DNA of 64,000 bases from Nemertoderma westbladi (Eukaryota; Xenacoelomorpha; Nemertodermatida; Nemertodermatidae), in the NCBI GenBank assembly GCA_032718475.1, contig JAUCBJ010001884.1, forward strand, positions 19,475 to 83,474, in the 5' to 3' direction. Each line of letters starts with the position of its first letter. The stretch's first letter is position 1. The notes beneath the pieces are model-generated. The model saw only the letters and a program-made list of their open reading frames with translations. It had not been told where the DNA came from and made no database searches. Positions 53,505 to 64,000 of this stretch are shown here, in pieces. The position numbers and the translations under genes were made by a program.

Positions 53505-54302
53505 ATTACCCTGTGAATTCTCTCAACCATTCTATTTGACTGAGGGTAGCGAACGGATATTTTTCTACAAAGTTACAGCCAATCGTAGCGAGGTATTTCT
53601 TAAACTCATGGGACCGAAATTCTTCTGCATTGTCAGAAACTAATGAACGTGGTAGCCAAACCTGGCAAAGATTTCATCATAAGTTCTCGACAAACCGCTT
53701 TCAGGGAAAAGTGCATTGTATCAAATTATCATAAGGTGAAACTTGGGGTCTATCTTCCCGGTATAGTAAATATGAATGAAGAATTTTTTATTACGGTACC
53801 TTACGGTCATCTACAGAGACTATGAAATAATAAAGATGTAAATACTAAATTTGAAACAATGCAAATACTGGCAGTTCACCTTATGATAATAACGATTTCA
53901 TCCAGCTTCATAATGACTTGCAGTTTTGGAATTATGAACTGGGGTTGCCTCGATGTATCGTGAACCATAATCGACTAGTGTTAAACACTTAACACCTTCT
54001 ATAAAGGCACACAGTCTATTGCAATGCGTTCCCAGGGATGAATAATCAGATTGTTTAAGACTCTGAGTTGGTAAAGGGTCATGGGCTAGCTAACAGTTGT
54101 AACACGATGAAACTAACAATTATGCAGATTTAGCCATTCCAGGCCACCAAACGTTAGCAACCAGTAATTCTGTCATTTTATTTATCCCAGGATGCCCTTC
54201 ATGGGCCAATTTCAGAATCAAGGGTCGCAGGGACAGTGGTACAACCAACTGTGTACTCTTCATCAATACTGATGAATCTCCTACCTTTATCACAGACATC
54301 AT
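53505..54302 (-). pseudogene. Decayed Ty3/gypsy-type integrase
   Basis: The minus-strand frame 54302-54120 encodes LKLAHEGHPGINKMTELL and VWWPGMAKS, the zinc-binding H2C2 region of integrase. Further on (about 53640-53505) comes VSDNAEEFRSHEFKKYLATI, the region of the second catalytic Asp, then SQIEWLRE, matching the Glu region. Frames and stops between them show it is degraded. It is not closely similar to the nested gypsy at 30436. Confidence 0.8.
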
Positions 54303-54606
54303 CCATACCGGATCATACTACAAATATTTATTACGTGTGTCAATGGATTTTGCTCGAATTACTTGCAAACCCGTTCTACTTCGATGCTCTTTCAATACAT
54401 GTAATAATATTTAAGAAATTCAACAAAAAAATTTAACATCGCATCTACCAGACATCTACCTCGCTATGTTTTTTTATTTTTAACTCTTCCTATAACAGTA
54501 TAAGTACATATTATAGATGAGAGAAAATAGAATGAAAAAATGAAAAAAATCATACATATTATTATTAATCATTGTCCCGCCTGAGGTCTTTAAAAAACCT
54601 GAGTGT

Positions 54607-55715
54607 TTGGAGCTAATTTTTTCCCATAGTACATTAGACATGTACAGAACGACAAGAATCCCACAAGAAATTAAAACAAATAAGTTGGTGCCAGTTCCCA
54701 AGAAGGGCAACCTAACACTCTATGGTTCTTTTCGGGGAATCTCATTGATCTCGATTGCTGCAAAGCTATACAATATAATTCTATTAAATCGCATCAGGGA
54801 TCCCATTGAGTGACTGCTCTGTGGAAATCAGAATGGGTTCCATAAAGGTCGTAGGACCATGGAGCCCATTTTGGCACTTAGAAGGATAATCGAAGAGTTA
54901 TCAAAAAAGAAAGACAAACATCTGGCATCTGGCTGTTATCTTTGTTGACTTCTTCAAGACCTTTGATTCAGTCTCTCGCTCACGTATGTTCAGCATACTT
55001 TCAATATATGGGATTCCTGATGAAATTATCGCAGCAATCAGATCAGTATATTACGGGTCTACATGTGTGTCAACTGTTGATGGTGACACTGAACCATGCG
55101 AAGTTTTATAGGGAGTCCTCCAGGGAGACTCACCATTCTTAATCATAATTGTGGTTGACTATGTTCTACGCATGTCGTTAGATCATCATAATGATGATGG
55201 GATGGTACCTCCACCTACTGGCTCCAGAAGTCGAGGAAATCCTGCCAAGTACCTACTGATCTAGACTTTGCTGATGACTTAGGAGTACTCTCAGAATCAT
55301 TAGAGGGAGCCCAACGGCTCCTCAGCTCATTAGAACATGCTGCTTCTAGTGTTGGTCTTTTTATTAACTCCAGAAAGACCAAAATTTTGACAGTCAACTT
55401 TGAAAGTCCTCAGCAAGTCTCTGATCGGATGAGCATAAGCTCAAATGATGGTATGCTTAGCATGTGGACGACTTCAGTTACTGGGATCATGGATCCGGAA
55501 GTAGGTGAGGACCTTCATATGCGTAAGGGAAAGGCATGGGCAGCCTTGAATAGGCTTTCCGGGATTTGGAAGTCACACAGAAGAAATACATCGGAAACTT
55601 AAGGCCCGATTGTTCAGTAGTTCCAGTACTCCTCTATGGGAATCCATGCTGGGCTCTAACTGCTGAGGACACCAAATCTCTGGATGGCACATTCACAATA
55701 ATATTTTTTTGTCAT
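54607..55715 (+). mobile_element. LINE reverse transcriptase fragment, broken
   Basis: Plus-strand RT of the same family as 14520-15670: NKLVPVPKKGNLTLYGSFRG at about 54680, then frameshifted pieces of the palm (SILSIYGIPDEIIAAIRS, DFADDLGVLSES) and the C-terminal KAWAALNRLSGIWKS and VPVLLYGNPCWALTAEDTKS. Several stops and small deletions are present. It ends abruptly at about 55715 inside the C-terminal coding region. Confidence 0.9.
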
Positions 55716-56159
55716 ACAGTATCTATAAGGCGCTGCTTTAGGTTAACTGTATTTAACCACACTAATCTAGCAATAATTACATATTTTTTTATGGGAGGTT
55801 ATTATCTAGAATTCTAGGTGGTAAAATATTGAAAAAAGTCATACTTGTACCAAAAGACTCGTATATGGCGATAAGATTATGTCACCACGTTTACATACTA
55901 GGCTATCCATTAACAAATTAATTATCCATTTCGTATTACTTTTTGTGTAATTGCTTGTTGTGTAAAAGTTTTATCTGTCGATGCGATTTTGAATTTAATT
56001 GGTACAACTTGATTAATATATATGGACTGGAGAAGGAAAAAAAAAGAATGCTAGCGGTACGCTGGGTTCACTGTAAAAGCTTTTGCGGACATATAAGTCA
56101 TTTTACACAATGCGCTAAATACTCTAAAGGGACTTATAATTGTATACCTACGCGCCTGT
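55716..56159. other. Non-coding stretch
   Basis: Nothing recognised. Confidence 0.4.
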
Positions 56160-57115
56160 CAAGAAACACAGAGTTGGGATGACGAAATCTACCAGCTGTT
56201 TCTTTGTGTGAGAAATGTTCCTTTGTTGACATATCTCAGCCAATCAGAGCGATCTCCCCTTTTGTTTACAGCAGCCTACGGGAGATGACGCAATAGGCAG
56301 TTTTTCCTAGAATCCTACCTCATTCAGGATTCATTCCGAAGTTCTGACGTTTCAGACTTTGCCCTAAACATCAGAGGCTAGAGTCATAAGAACGCAAATC
56401 TATGAACTTATTTCACATCATAACATTGCTTCGTAATTCATACCAACTCAAACCTACACTGCTTACTGACTCTTTTCACCGCACTGCTTTAATACTGTTT
56501 CATATTGTTGTTAATTGATGTTTATATTAATGGATGTTATATTTGGAGAATACTGATAAATAATCGTAAACCCCTCAACTTTCTTAATTACTGAGCTAAA
56601 CAGAAGGGTGTACCAGTAGCAATTGCGACTAAAATTTATAGTGGTTTTTGGTGAAATAAATGCTATTACATAATCCCTACGTATGTCAGTTGCAATCCTC
56701 CTTATATATGATCAAATTCAGTGACAGTCGGCAAATCAGTGTGCTTTAGTGTGAATTAGTGTGAAGGTTAATAAAGCATTCCTAAAGAATGCGCCATTTG
56801 CGATACCTTATAGCCTCTAGTTGTGATTAGTCTGATAACTCTGTTTGATACTTAAAACGCCACGTCCCAAAGGAACTGTTAATATTTGCCCGAAAGTAAA
56901 TATAGTTGTCGGAGATTATATAGTAGCGATCAATCGAATAATACAAAGTAGCCTACTGCAATAACTTTCTCTAGAACCGAATCCAGTCTCCCACACTGTG
57001 GGTCATACGTCGCACATAGACTGGTTTCAACTGATGTCAATTAGCAAGGGCAATAGTCGATTTAAGGAGACACTTACATTAGCAGGTTAAACTGTTAAAG
57101 GTCTAAAAGCGCGAA
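56160..57115 (-). repeat. Dispersed repeat, diverged inverted partner of 5595-6560
   Basis: Read on the minus strand from 57115 it follows the copy at 5595: tgttcgcgctttwagacctt, the aacagttcctttrggacgtgg block, ggcgcattctttagga, atatataagg, and gctctgattggc. A LINE fragment begins immediately beyond it, as in the other copy. Confidence 0.7.
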
Positions 57116-57560
57116 CATCCACTGTGTCAAGTACAATGCACACATCTCCAACCAGACACTATACAGTATAACATTGGAGGTGTCTCATAGGTTCCCACAA
57201 GCTTGACACTATAACAAAGCCGCCTCCGATTTGCTGGATATTATTTTCGCCGTGAGGACCAGCCTGTGCACAATATTGTGCTTTAGCAGCCCCATGGTGA
57301 AAATAAGCATGGTGCACAGCACAGACCATGACTTTCGTGAGACGTCTCCTAAAGGACACTGACCTTGAAGATGTTGATATTCCTGCGAAAGTCATGTGGG
57401 ATAGGTACTAGGGAGTTGTGGCGGTTCAACTTTGTTGATAAGCCGGCATAGCATTCTTAATGCACGCTGCATTGGGTTTGCTAATTCGATTGCAGGGTGG
57501 TGGCGAAATGTTTTTGCTATGCTTGCATAGCATCTCAATGTGCAGTTTCAATGCAGCAGG
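57116..57560 (+). mobile_element. LINE 3'-end fragment
   Basis: Plus-strand copy of the LINE C-terminal end, starting at codons for CVKYNAHISNQTLY and ending with the gccggcatagcattc 3' region near 57460. A second degenerate copy of the terminal bases lies at 57525-57560. It contains stops and indels and is diverged from the other copies. Confidence 0.8.
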
Positions 57561-57873
57561 CCGATTATAGTAGTTCGTAGTATCATTGCATGGGTATTAT
57601 TTATTAAGTTCTTTGAAGGGAATGTATTATTTTAATCTATATTACTTACTACTACTATTATTACTACTATTACTATTATTTACTAGCTTAATTATGTAAT
57701 ATTTTAGCTTAATCTATTAGTTTAATTACGATTTACTATGCGCGTACGTAATCTTAATTACATTCTACCGTACATACATATTTCCAATATTATAATTAAT
57801 ATTTACCCCGACTGAGGGTGTATCTTATTGTAGAAAAATATTACAAGCTAATAACGCTGTTGCGATACGGTTG

Positions 57874-57879
57874 TTTATT
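57874..57879 (-). terminator. AATAAA polyadenylation signal
   Basis: AATAAA on the minus strand, 9 bp after the last histone-type stem-loop of the transposase gene. A conventional poly(A) end is therefore also possible. Confidence 0.5.
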
Positions 57880-57888
57880 TCATATGTT

Positions 57889-57904
57889 GGCCCTGAAAAG
57901 GGCC
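57889..57904 (-). promoter_or_regulatory. Histone-type 3' stem-loop, copy 3
   Basis: Minus strand GGCCCTTTTCAGGGCC: six-pair stem and TTTC loop, matching the histone mRNA consensus GGYYCTTYTNAGRRCC. It is preceded by CCAAAC and followed by AAC. Confidence 0.8.
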
Positions 57905-57938
57905 GTTTGGGTTGGTTAAGTCAGGTTGTACAGTAGTT

Positions 57939-57954
57939 GGCCCTGAAAAGGGCC
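57939..57954 (-). promoter_or_regulatory. Histone-type 3' stem-loop, copy 2
   Basis: The same 16-nt hairpin, 50 bp from copy 3, within a tandem unit of 48-50 bp that also includes tgtacagta. Confidence 0.8.
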
Positions 57955-57986
57955 GTTTTGGGTTGAAATCAGGTCGTACAGTAGTT

Positions 57987-58002
57987 GGCCCTGAAAAGGG
58001 CC
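57987..58002 (-). promoter_or_regulatory. Histone-type 3' stem-loop, copy 1
   Basis: The same hairpin, beginning 40 nt after the transposase stop codon, a spacing typical of replication-dependent histone mRNAs. No clear purine-rich downstream element follows. Confidence 0.8.
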
Positions 58003-58042
58003 GTTTGGGTTGGTTAAGGTATAAGGTGTACAGTATAGACAT

Positions 58043-59092
58043 TCAGCAAGGGTAGTAATGTTTGAAAAGTGCAAGGAGATTTGAGAAAGGTCGGTCGCGA
58101 TTTAAAAGTCTCCACCGAAATTCTGCCAGGTGGCCAGCAATAAGTTGCGGTGTTGTGCATTTTTTATTGCGGATGACTGACGTCTTTAAGTGGCCCCACA
58201 TCGACTCTATACGTTGAGTGTGGGTGCCAGTCGCACTCACCCACTCTACCGAATGGTTGACGGTTTCGTGTATGTAGGTCCCTGTTCCATTGGTAGCAGA
58301 CCACGGGTTTGTGGCGTTTGTTATGCCAACATTCACACCGCAATACGCAGACCATTCGTCGGACTGTATCTTGATTACACCGGCGACATGTTTCTCCAAA
58401 ATAGGACGGAGGGTGTCTGCATCACGATGCAAAACGTGGTAGAGGCGGATGTCGACTTTATTATCTGGACGTTTCCATACCAGTCCAAACACCCACGGCC
58501 CATCCACTGTCGTCCCATAATTAGATCGGGATGACGGAAAGTGGTCCCCACCAAGCAAACGACCTCGGTTGTTGGTGCTCCTCTTGCGTTTTCCCCGTAA
58601 TAGCGTCTCGTCGATTTGGACAATATGTCCTGGTCCACCCATTGGCTCTGACTCCTCTTGATCGCGGTACATTAATTCTCTAATAAAATTGTACCAGTCG
58701 ACAAGGGATCCATTGCCTTGCACCCCAACAATGTCGCCTAGCAACAGATGTGCAGTACGCATTCGAACTTCGAGAGCAAACGAATACGAGATGGCCAGAA
58801 TCTGCCGAACCTCGAATCGACTCTTCTCAAACCACGTTCCAGAACGTGCAGTTCGCTTGTGCTTATTAGCACCGGAGCAACGCCAAACAAGCCGCATGAA
58901 TCCCCTGTCCTTCACCAGCGTAATTTTAGCTTGCGCAGTACAACCCGGAAAAGGACAAAGACGTAGGGTTGGTTGCCCATTTGGTTGTAGAGTTCGGGGG
59001 AGAAGCTCCACGCTTTGAGCAAACTCAATAGCGCGCTCCTCAGTCTCGATAAGTTTCCCAATCTCAATGAAATTTAATTCAGCCATAGTCAT
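58043..59092 (-). CDS. ISXO2/Merlin-type DDE transposase-like protein
   Basis: 349 codons, intact, from ATG 59092 to TGA 58045-58043. The N-terminus has a zinc-ribbon-like pattern (C46PFPGC51 ... C72 ... H78). The DDE domain follows: D161 in IVQIDETLLRGKRK, D245 in IKIQSDEWSAY, and E296 in HTQRIESMWGHLK, ending FRWRLLNRDRPFSNLL. This is the IS1595/ISXO2 catalytic fold used by Merlin DNA transposons. I could not find terminal inverted repeats around it, so it may be a domesticated or immobile copy. Three histone-type stem-loops follow the stop. Upstream (59093-59145) is a tandem agtacagtata-acagtaggcc repeat. The family call is firm; cellular function is unknown. Confidence 0.88.
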   Translation of the reverse strand: MTMAELNFIEIGKLIETEERAIEFAQSVELLPRTLQPNGQPTLRLCPFPGCTAQAKITLVKDRGFMRLVWRCSGANKHKRTARSGTWFEKSRFEVRQILAISYSFALEVRMRTAHLLLGDIVGVQGNGSLVDWYNFIRELMYRDQEESEPMGGPGHIVQIDETLLRGKRKRSTNNRGRLLGGDHFPSSRSNYGTTVDGPWVFGLVWKRPDNKVDIRLYHVLHRDADTLRPILEKHVAGVIKIQSDEWSAYCGVNVGITNATNPWSATNGTGTYIHETVNHSVEWVSATGTHTQRIESMWGHLKTSVIRNKKCTTPQLIAGHLAEFRWRLLNRDRPFSNLLALFKHYYPC

Positions 59093-59876
59093 GAGTACAG
59101 TATACTAACAGTAGGCCAGAGTACAGTATACAAACAGTAGGCCAGTAAGTAACAGTACAGCAGTAGGCCTAACAATACTGCTATACCGGTACCGGTAACA
59201 ATTTTTATCAGTTTCTATCTGATTTCATGATTGTTTGGCTAGTGTCGTTCAAACGTACTAATACCACACCAATACTGGTGAACCGGTTACAGTTGACAGT
59301 AATACTGCAGTTGTTAAAAATTCAGTGCCCCTGAAACCGGAAAGAACCAAAAGAACATTACCGGTACTGCATTAACACAGTAACACAAGTACTCAAGTAG
59401 GTACTGAGGTAACACAACTGACACAACGTGCAATTTTAATTCGGTATTTACTGATTTTATTTCAGTATTTTCAACGTTCAACGGCTGAACGGGGTGAGGC
59501 AGTGTGTAGTGAGGTGAGGCGAGGCGAGGCATAGCTGCATAGAGCAGGTGAGCGGTGAGGGTGACTATCAGCGTATCAGGTATTAGACGAGACCAGGAGA
59601 CGAGACCCCCCGAGACTGGAGACCCTAGCCCCAGACTCGTTTCCCTGTTAACTGTAGCGTAGGCTTAGGCTTATAGGCCTACCAGGACATGCTGACATGC
59701 TATATTCTGATATTACTGTATTACAGTTTTACAGTATTACCGGTACGGTACTCATCGAGAGGTTACAGCTCCCAGCTGCCCAGCCCCTGACTGCCTGAGC
59801 TGCTGCTGCAGGTGCAGAGTTCTTCAGTTCTTGTCTTGTTGGCGAAGTTGGCACCTTGACGGTACCGGGACGGACC
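59093..59876. promoter_or_regulatory. Divergent intergenic region, inferred promoter of LIN9 and the transposase gene
   Basis: 784 bp between two genes reading outwards. It contains a short tandem repeat at 59093-59145, gaggtgaggcgaggcgaggc near 59510, and scattered accggtac palindromes. No TATA box is evident for either gene. Confidence 0.45.
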
Positions 59877-60691
59877 ATGTCCAAGTCCAATGCTGCAATG
59901 TTAACTCGTAGGCGACGCAAGTCTAAGGAACCACCAACTTATCAGTATGACAGTGTTTCAGTCGAGTTGGGGGAAATCTTACCGGCAGGCCTACCTGACA
60001 GCGTACAGGTACCGGTACCGGTACCGGTAAGAGTAACCGTAATGGAGGGCGCAGTGGAAGAGGTTGCGACTACGCGACGTTCATTACGGAGTCTCGGTAC
60101 GCACCGTACACGCGAAAGCGATCCGTTATTAGAAGAGAAACCCGTCAATCCATCCGGGAGAGTGTCGTCCAAACGGCACCCGGTTGCCCTAGCAACCGGG
60201 ATCACAGACCAATCGCTAGAGATCCCACGCGTTGCCGCAGAACGATTAGGTCAACGTTTACGAAACCTCCTCAAACTGCCCAAGGCCTATAAATGGTGTC
60301 TCTACGAATGGTTCTATTCCAACCTCGACTACCCGCTATTCTTCGGGGAGAACGACTTCTCTGTTTGTCTCAAAGAGAGCTTCCCTTCTCTACGGACCCG
60401 CCAGCTGACTCGATCTCAGTGGTCCCGGATTCGACGCTTAATGGGGAAACCCCGTCGCTGTTCCACCGCTTTCTTTAATGAGGAACGCGAGGCTCTGGCC
60501 AATAAACGTACGAAGATTCGGTTGTTACAACAACGTAAAGCTTCGGACATTGTGTTCTATAAGGATCTCCCGGAAGAGATCCCCTTAGCGTTGACTATAG
60601 GAACCGCGGTCACTGCGAGACTTCGGTGGCCTCACGACGGTCTATTTGCTGGGATTGTAGACGGAGTCGATACCATATCCAATACCTACAG
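59877..60691 (+). CDS. LIN9: LIN9 exon 1, DIRP domain
   Basis: Encodes the first 271 residues of LIN9, the MuvB-core subunit that partners LIN37, LIN52, LIN54 and RBBP4 in DREAM and MYB-MuvB complexes controlling cell-cycle genes. I chose the ATG at 59877 (ggaccATGtcc). The first 120 residues are basic and variable. The DIRP domain spans about 134-200 (KLPKAYKWCLYEWFYSNLDY, RIRRLMGKPRRCSTAFF), followed by KIRLLQQRK and a Tudor-like segment (TIGTAVTARLRWPHDGLF). The exon ends ACAG with gtgagc donor; the split codon AG/G joins exon 63439 in phase. Confidence 0.93.
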
Positions 60692-60879
60692 GTGAGCGGA
60701 CCGCAGTTTGAATTGATTCTGGGCAGCTCGGTCGGGAGGGAGGGAACGGTTAGTAAAGGTTCAGTTTACAGTCTATGGTGGAAGGAACCAAAGAAAAAAC
60801 GAAAATTCACACATGTTGTTACAAGATTGCACCATCACCATGTCCTCGAATATAGTGTTGTTTTTCAGCTACCTGCCCC

Positions 60880-62095
60880 CCCCCCCACCCCCCCTCCCCC
60901 CTCCAAAGAAAATTAGGTATACATAATCTTCATAAGATTGCATGAAATTTGAAACCTCACCTCCATCATCCTTAGAGATCCAGAATTTTAATTGTGCTTT
61001 TATTCTTTAGCTTCAAGCGTCTCTGACGATATGATATTGCACCAGTCGTACATCAGTTATTCTTCAACCTTATAGTAGTTTTTAATGTAAAGCTGACACT
61101 GCATGGATTCCAAATATGTAAGACAAACTGCATTTCTTTGAAATGTAGCTGAAACATTCGATAGTTGCATGGTTTAGAATCTGCGGAAGGTGTCTCCAGC
61201 GATATTACACCAGTTACACCGCAGTTATTCTTCTACCTTATAGCTGTTTGTTGGTACCAATGGAAAGCTGGCCTTACAAGGATTCCAAATATGTAACACA
61301 ATTTGAATTTCGTTGAAAAATAGCTAAGATATGGGCGTTCAAATGTTGCATGGTTTTGCAACGACGCGAGGCTATTTCATTCTATTTAATAAATTCACAT
61401 CACAATCTGGAATATTTTGTTTATCCAAATACGTAGCTGGGCAACAATGCATTTCCAAATACGTAGCTAGGCAACAATGCATTACATCTTTAATCATACT
61501 ACAGTATTACGTAGCTATTCATACATTTAAAAAATGTTCCAGAATATGGTTTATTTATTGAATAAGGCCGCGTTCACACTACCGAGTCAAACTCAAAATG
61601 TCAAAAAAATAACAAGAAATTTATTTTTTCTAGAATCCCCTAATGTATTATATTAGGCCTATATAATGTATTATTATTTATTATGGCTAGCTAGCTAGTA
61701 GCTATATTTATTTTCTTTTGACTTTGACTTGGTATTGTGAACGCGGCCTAAGATAAAATAGCCTCGCGCCGGTGCAAAACCATGCAACATTTGAACGCCC
61801 ATATCTCAGCTATTTTTCAACGAAATTCAAATTGTGTTACATATTTGGAATCCTTGCATGGCCAGCTTTCCATTGGTACCAACAACAGCTATTATAAGGT
61901 AGAAGAATAACTGCGGTGTAACTGGTGTAATATCGCTGGAGACACTTTTTTTAAACGCTTGTAGCTAAAGATTGAAAGCAAAAATAAAAATTCTGGCTCC
62001 CCCAGTCAGTGGTCGGGAGGTGAAACTATCTCTGTTTCAAATTTCATGCAATCTCATTACGATTTGTAAAACAATTTGGGGGGGGGGGGGGGGGT
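60880..62095. repeat. Large imperfect inverted repeat (foldback)
   Basis: Left arm 60880-61385 begins with a C-run; right arm 61752-62095 ends with a G-run. Matching blocks include gtgtctccagcgatattacac / gtgtaatatcgctggagacac and ttggtaccaatggaaagctgg and its complement. The left arm is itself internally duplicated (60960-61185 and 61190-61385). No transposase frame. Confidence 0.8.
61566..61748. mobile_element. Harbinger-like MITE, 183 bp
   Basis: Terminal inverted repeats of about 26 bp, starting GGCCGCGTTCACA on both sides with two mismatches, flanked by the 3-bp duplication TAA (61563-61565 and 61749-61751). A TWA target site and short length fit PIF/Harbinger-type MITEs. It sits between the arms of the larger foldback. 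Confidence 0.8.
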
Positions 62096-62499
62096 GTCAC
62101 TGAATTACGACACTATAATATTCTGGGACATGGTGAATATTCCGGAACATTTTGTTTGTATGAATATCCGCGTTCCAGTAGGTGTATTGCATTGTTGCCC
62201 AGCTACGTATGGAATAAACAAAATGTTCCAGAATATGATACATTTATTTATTTAGGTTAGAATGTACCTTCTTGTGGGAGTACAAATGATGTTAAATGCC
62301 GAATTTGATGTAGTTTCCGGAAAAAACCACCTGTTCCAATATCTATTGTTGTTTTCGACATGTTTTTTTTTGGCATTTTTTGAGCAAAGGACTATTTTAT
62401 TTTTCAACATTTTGCACAGCAGCAGCAAAGGTTTGTCTGTCTGTCAATATAATATGAGGAAACACATTACCTAACTAAACGTATCGTTTTGGGGTTTTC

Positions 62500-62800
62500 C
62501 TGGTCGTTGATTTCCGTATTTTTTATGTTTGTCGGAATCTAGTTTGTCTGTCTGTTCGTAGTGTGCTTCCTTTTATTTTGACGGACAGACAGCCATACAG
62601 ACAGCCTAGATTTTGTCAAACATTAAAACTACGTAGTAAATAATATCGTCCAGGAAAATCCCACTTACGGTGATTTTATTGATGCAGTGTCATTCCTTAT
62701 CTTATGAAAGACAGAAATACACTCAGACAGACAGTCTAGATTATGTCAAACTGATAACGGAAATGAAATCAGCGACCATGAACACCCCCCCCCCCCCCCA
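62500..62800. repeat. Small foldback with tandem arm copy
   Basis: ttttcctgg...atgtttgtcggaatctag...gtctgtctgt (62500-62560) is inverted at 62585-62665, and part of the inverted arm is repeated directly at 62735-62765. A C-run follows at 62784-62799. Confidence 0.6.
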
Positions 62801-63438
62801 TCGGATTTTTTAGTCAACTAGTCTGCCTCCTTATTATTTAGCAGATATTTAGAACTTACCTTGTATTTTGAAAACTCCGCCATTAACATTAAATTAGCGG
62901 GAAGATTTGAACATTTTAAAGGGGTTTTTCTCAGCCATTACTTTTCCGAATTTTTTGGAGACAATGGTACTTTTTTTTCGAGATCGGCGTTTCTAGATGA
63001 AAAATGGCTGAAATTTTTTGTGTTACTTTTTATCTCTTTTTATCTCTTTTTATATCTTTTTTTGCTTTTTTCTTGGTACTAAAATCGAAGCAATCAAAAT
63101 ATGTTAACATGTATTTAATATGTATTTTTATAAAATAAAATAAACTTTTTTCCTGGCAGGCTGCATAGGCATGTTATTATAACCAAAACAATAATCTAAA
63201 GTCAATAAAAGTGGTTAAAGTTTTATTTTATGGAAAAAATCAGCTGTTATTTGTGTTAATTTTCCACTGATGAATTTTTATTGCGTCGTTGCGATTGTAC
63301 GATGAATTTTACGCGGTTTTTTAGCTTATGTTAATATTTTATTATTATTAATTCTGTTAATTTAACCTTCTGGTCACTCACCTTTGACCTCCATTCAACC
63401 CACCTCCACTATTTATTTCTCCGTTGTCCCCCGACTAG

Positions 63439-63907
63439 GATCACCTTTGATCGTCCCGGACTCGGTATTAACTCAGTCCCAGACTTCGAGGTACTCAGTA
63501 ACTCCCCCCTCGAACACATGCCGCTCTCCGCGTTCCAGGAGTGCCGACCCCCCCAGCTGGGTCGCACGTCCTCCAGCCGTCCCCTAAACCTGTTCACACT
63601 TCGGGCCGAGATGGGGGGGCTAGACGCGGACACGTTGTTCGAGGATGCGTTAGTGGGGGGCGCCGGGGGGGGCATTGGTTTGCACGAGGGGGGCACCTTG
63701 GGGGGCTTCCCCGCCCGCTACCTCGTGCTAATGGTTCGTTTGAGTAAGATTCTAGTCGCCAAGAAGGAGTTGGTACAGCAGCTGGCCGATATGAACGCGG
63801 TAGCCGAGCGGGCTGTGGCGGTAGCTACGCCTCTAGTCTCGGAATTCCGCAGACGATACGCCAATACTGTTGCGGAACTTGGTAGAACTAACAAGGATTT
63901 AAATAAA
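63439..63907 (+). CDS. LIN9: LIN9 exon 2
   Basis: Begins with the base completing the split Arg codon, then ITFDRPGLGINSVPDFEVLS and HMPLSAF, the conserved segment after the Tudor-like region. A Gly-rich variable loop follows, then TLGGFPARYLVLMVRLSKIL and FRRRYANTVAELGRTNKDLNK, which match the conserved central helical region of LIN9. It ends in phase 0 at AAA with donor gttagt (63908). The rest of the gene lies beyond the window. Confidence 0.92.
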
Positions 63908-64000
63908 GTTAGTAATTATGTTTTAGTCTCGGGTTTTATTTTATATAATTTAATGTTGCTAATTAATTTTCTTTAAAGTATTAATATTACGTAATCGCTA

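Larger units (their letters stand above)
60692..63438 (+). other. LIN9 intron 1
   Basis: A GT-AG intron of 2747 bp, donor gtgagc and acceptor after a pyrimidine-rich ccgttgtcccccgactag. It holds the foldback at 60880-62095, the MITE at 61566-61748 and a second small foldback at 62500-62800. Confidence 0.9.

Overview
The window is animal nuclear DNA, most likely from an invertebrate. It holds two recognisable host genes with animal-type architecture: an intronless WASHC2/FAM21 gene at 42759-46577, and the 5' part of LIN9 with a clean GT-AG intron (exons 59877-60691 and 63439-63907, running off the right edge). I cannot name the phylum. Nearly everything else is mobile DNA or tandem repeat.

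Left part (1-16132). There are minus-strand LINE fragments (250-905, 5530-5594, 14520-15670), three simple or tandem repeat blocks, and the remains of a minus-strand BEL/Pao element. Its Gag plus aspartic protease reading frame is intact over 1252 codons (9149-12907) with an N-terminal Gag piece at 12932-13348. No reverse transcriptase or integrase follows it; only short eroded coding remnants (6867-8200) do.

Centre (16133-40991). This is one very large LTR retrotransposon: 24.9 kb as it stands and about 19.9 kb without a nested insertion. Its long LTRs (2137 and 2647 bp) begin TG and end CA, and the element is flanked by the 5-bp duplication CCTGG. It carries a tRNA-like sequence and a TATA box in each LTR, then a Gag-protease-RT-RNase H frame, a Pro/Asp-rich linker, an integrase, and a second long frame (ORF2, about 29474-37722) that resembles nothing I know. 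A 4980-bp Ty3/gypsy element (30436-35415, duplication AGACC) is inserted antisense inside ORF2. Thirteen copies of a 20-bp hairpin word are scattered through the element's coding and non-coding parts, all in one orientation. Coding copies are read in all three frames.

Right part (41000-64000). In order: a tRNA-derived SINE, a LINE fragment, WASHC2, a 1127-bp hAT-like non-autonomous element with an 8-bp duplication, a 3.5-kb satellite of about 38-bp units, a decayed gypsy integrase, LINE pieces, an inverted relative of the repeat at 5595-6560, and a minus-strand ISXO2/Merlin-type transposase gene. That gene's stop codon is followed 40 nt later by three tandem perfect histone-type 3' stem-loops. 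LIN9 follows; its first intron contains a large foldback with a Harbinger-like MITE near its centre.

The points most worth pursuing are the dispersed hairpin with a compensatory change, the unknown ORF2 of the giant BEL element, the long coding frames broken only by in-frame stops, and the histone-type 3' end on a transposase gene.
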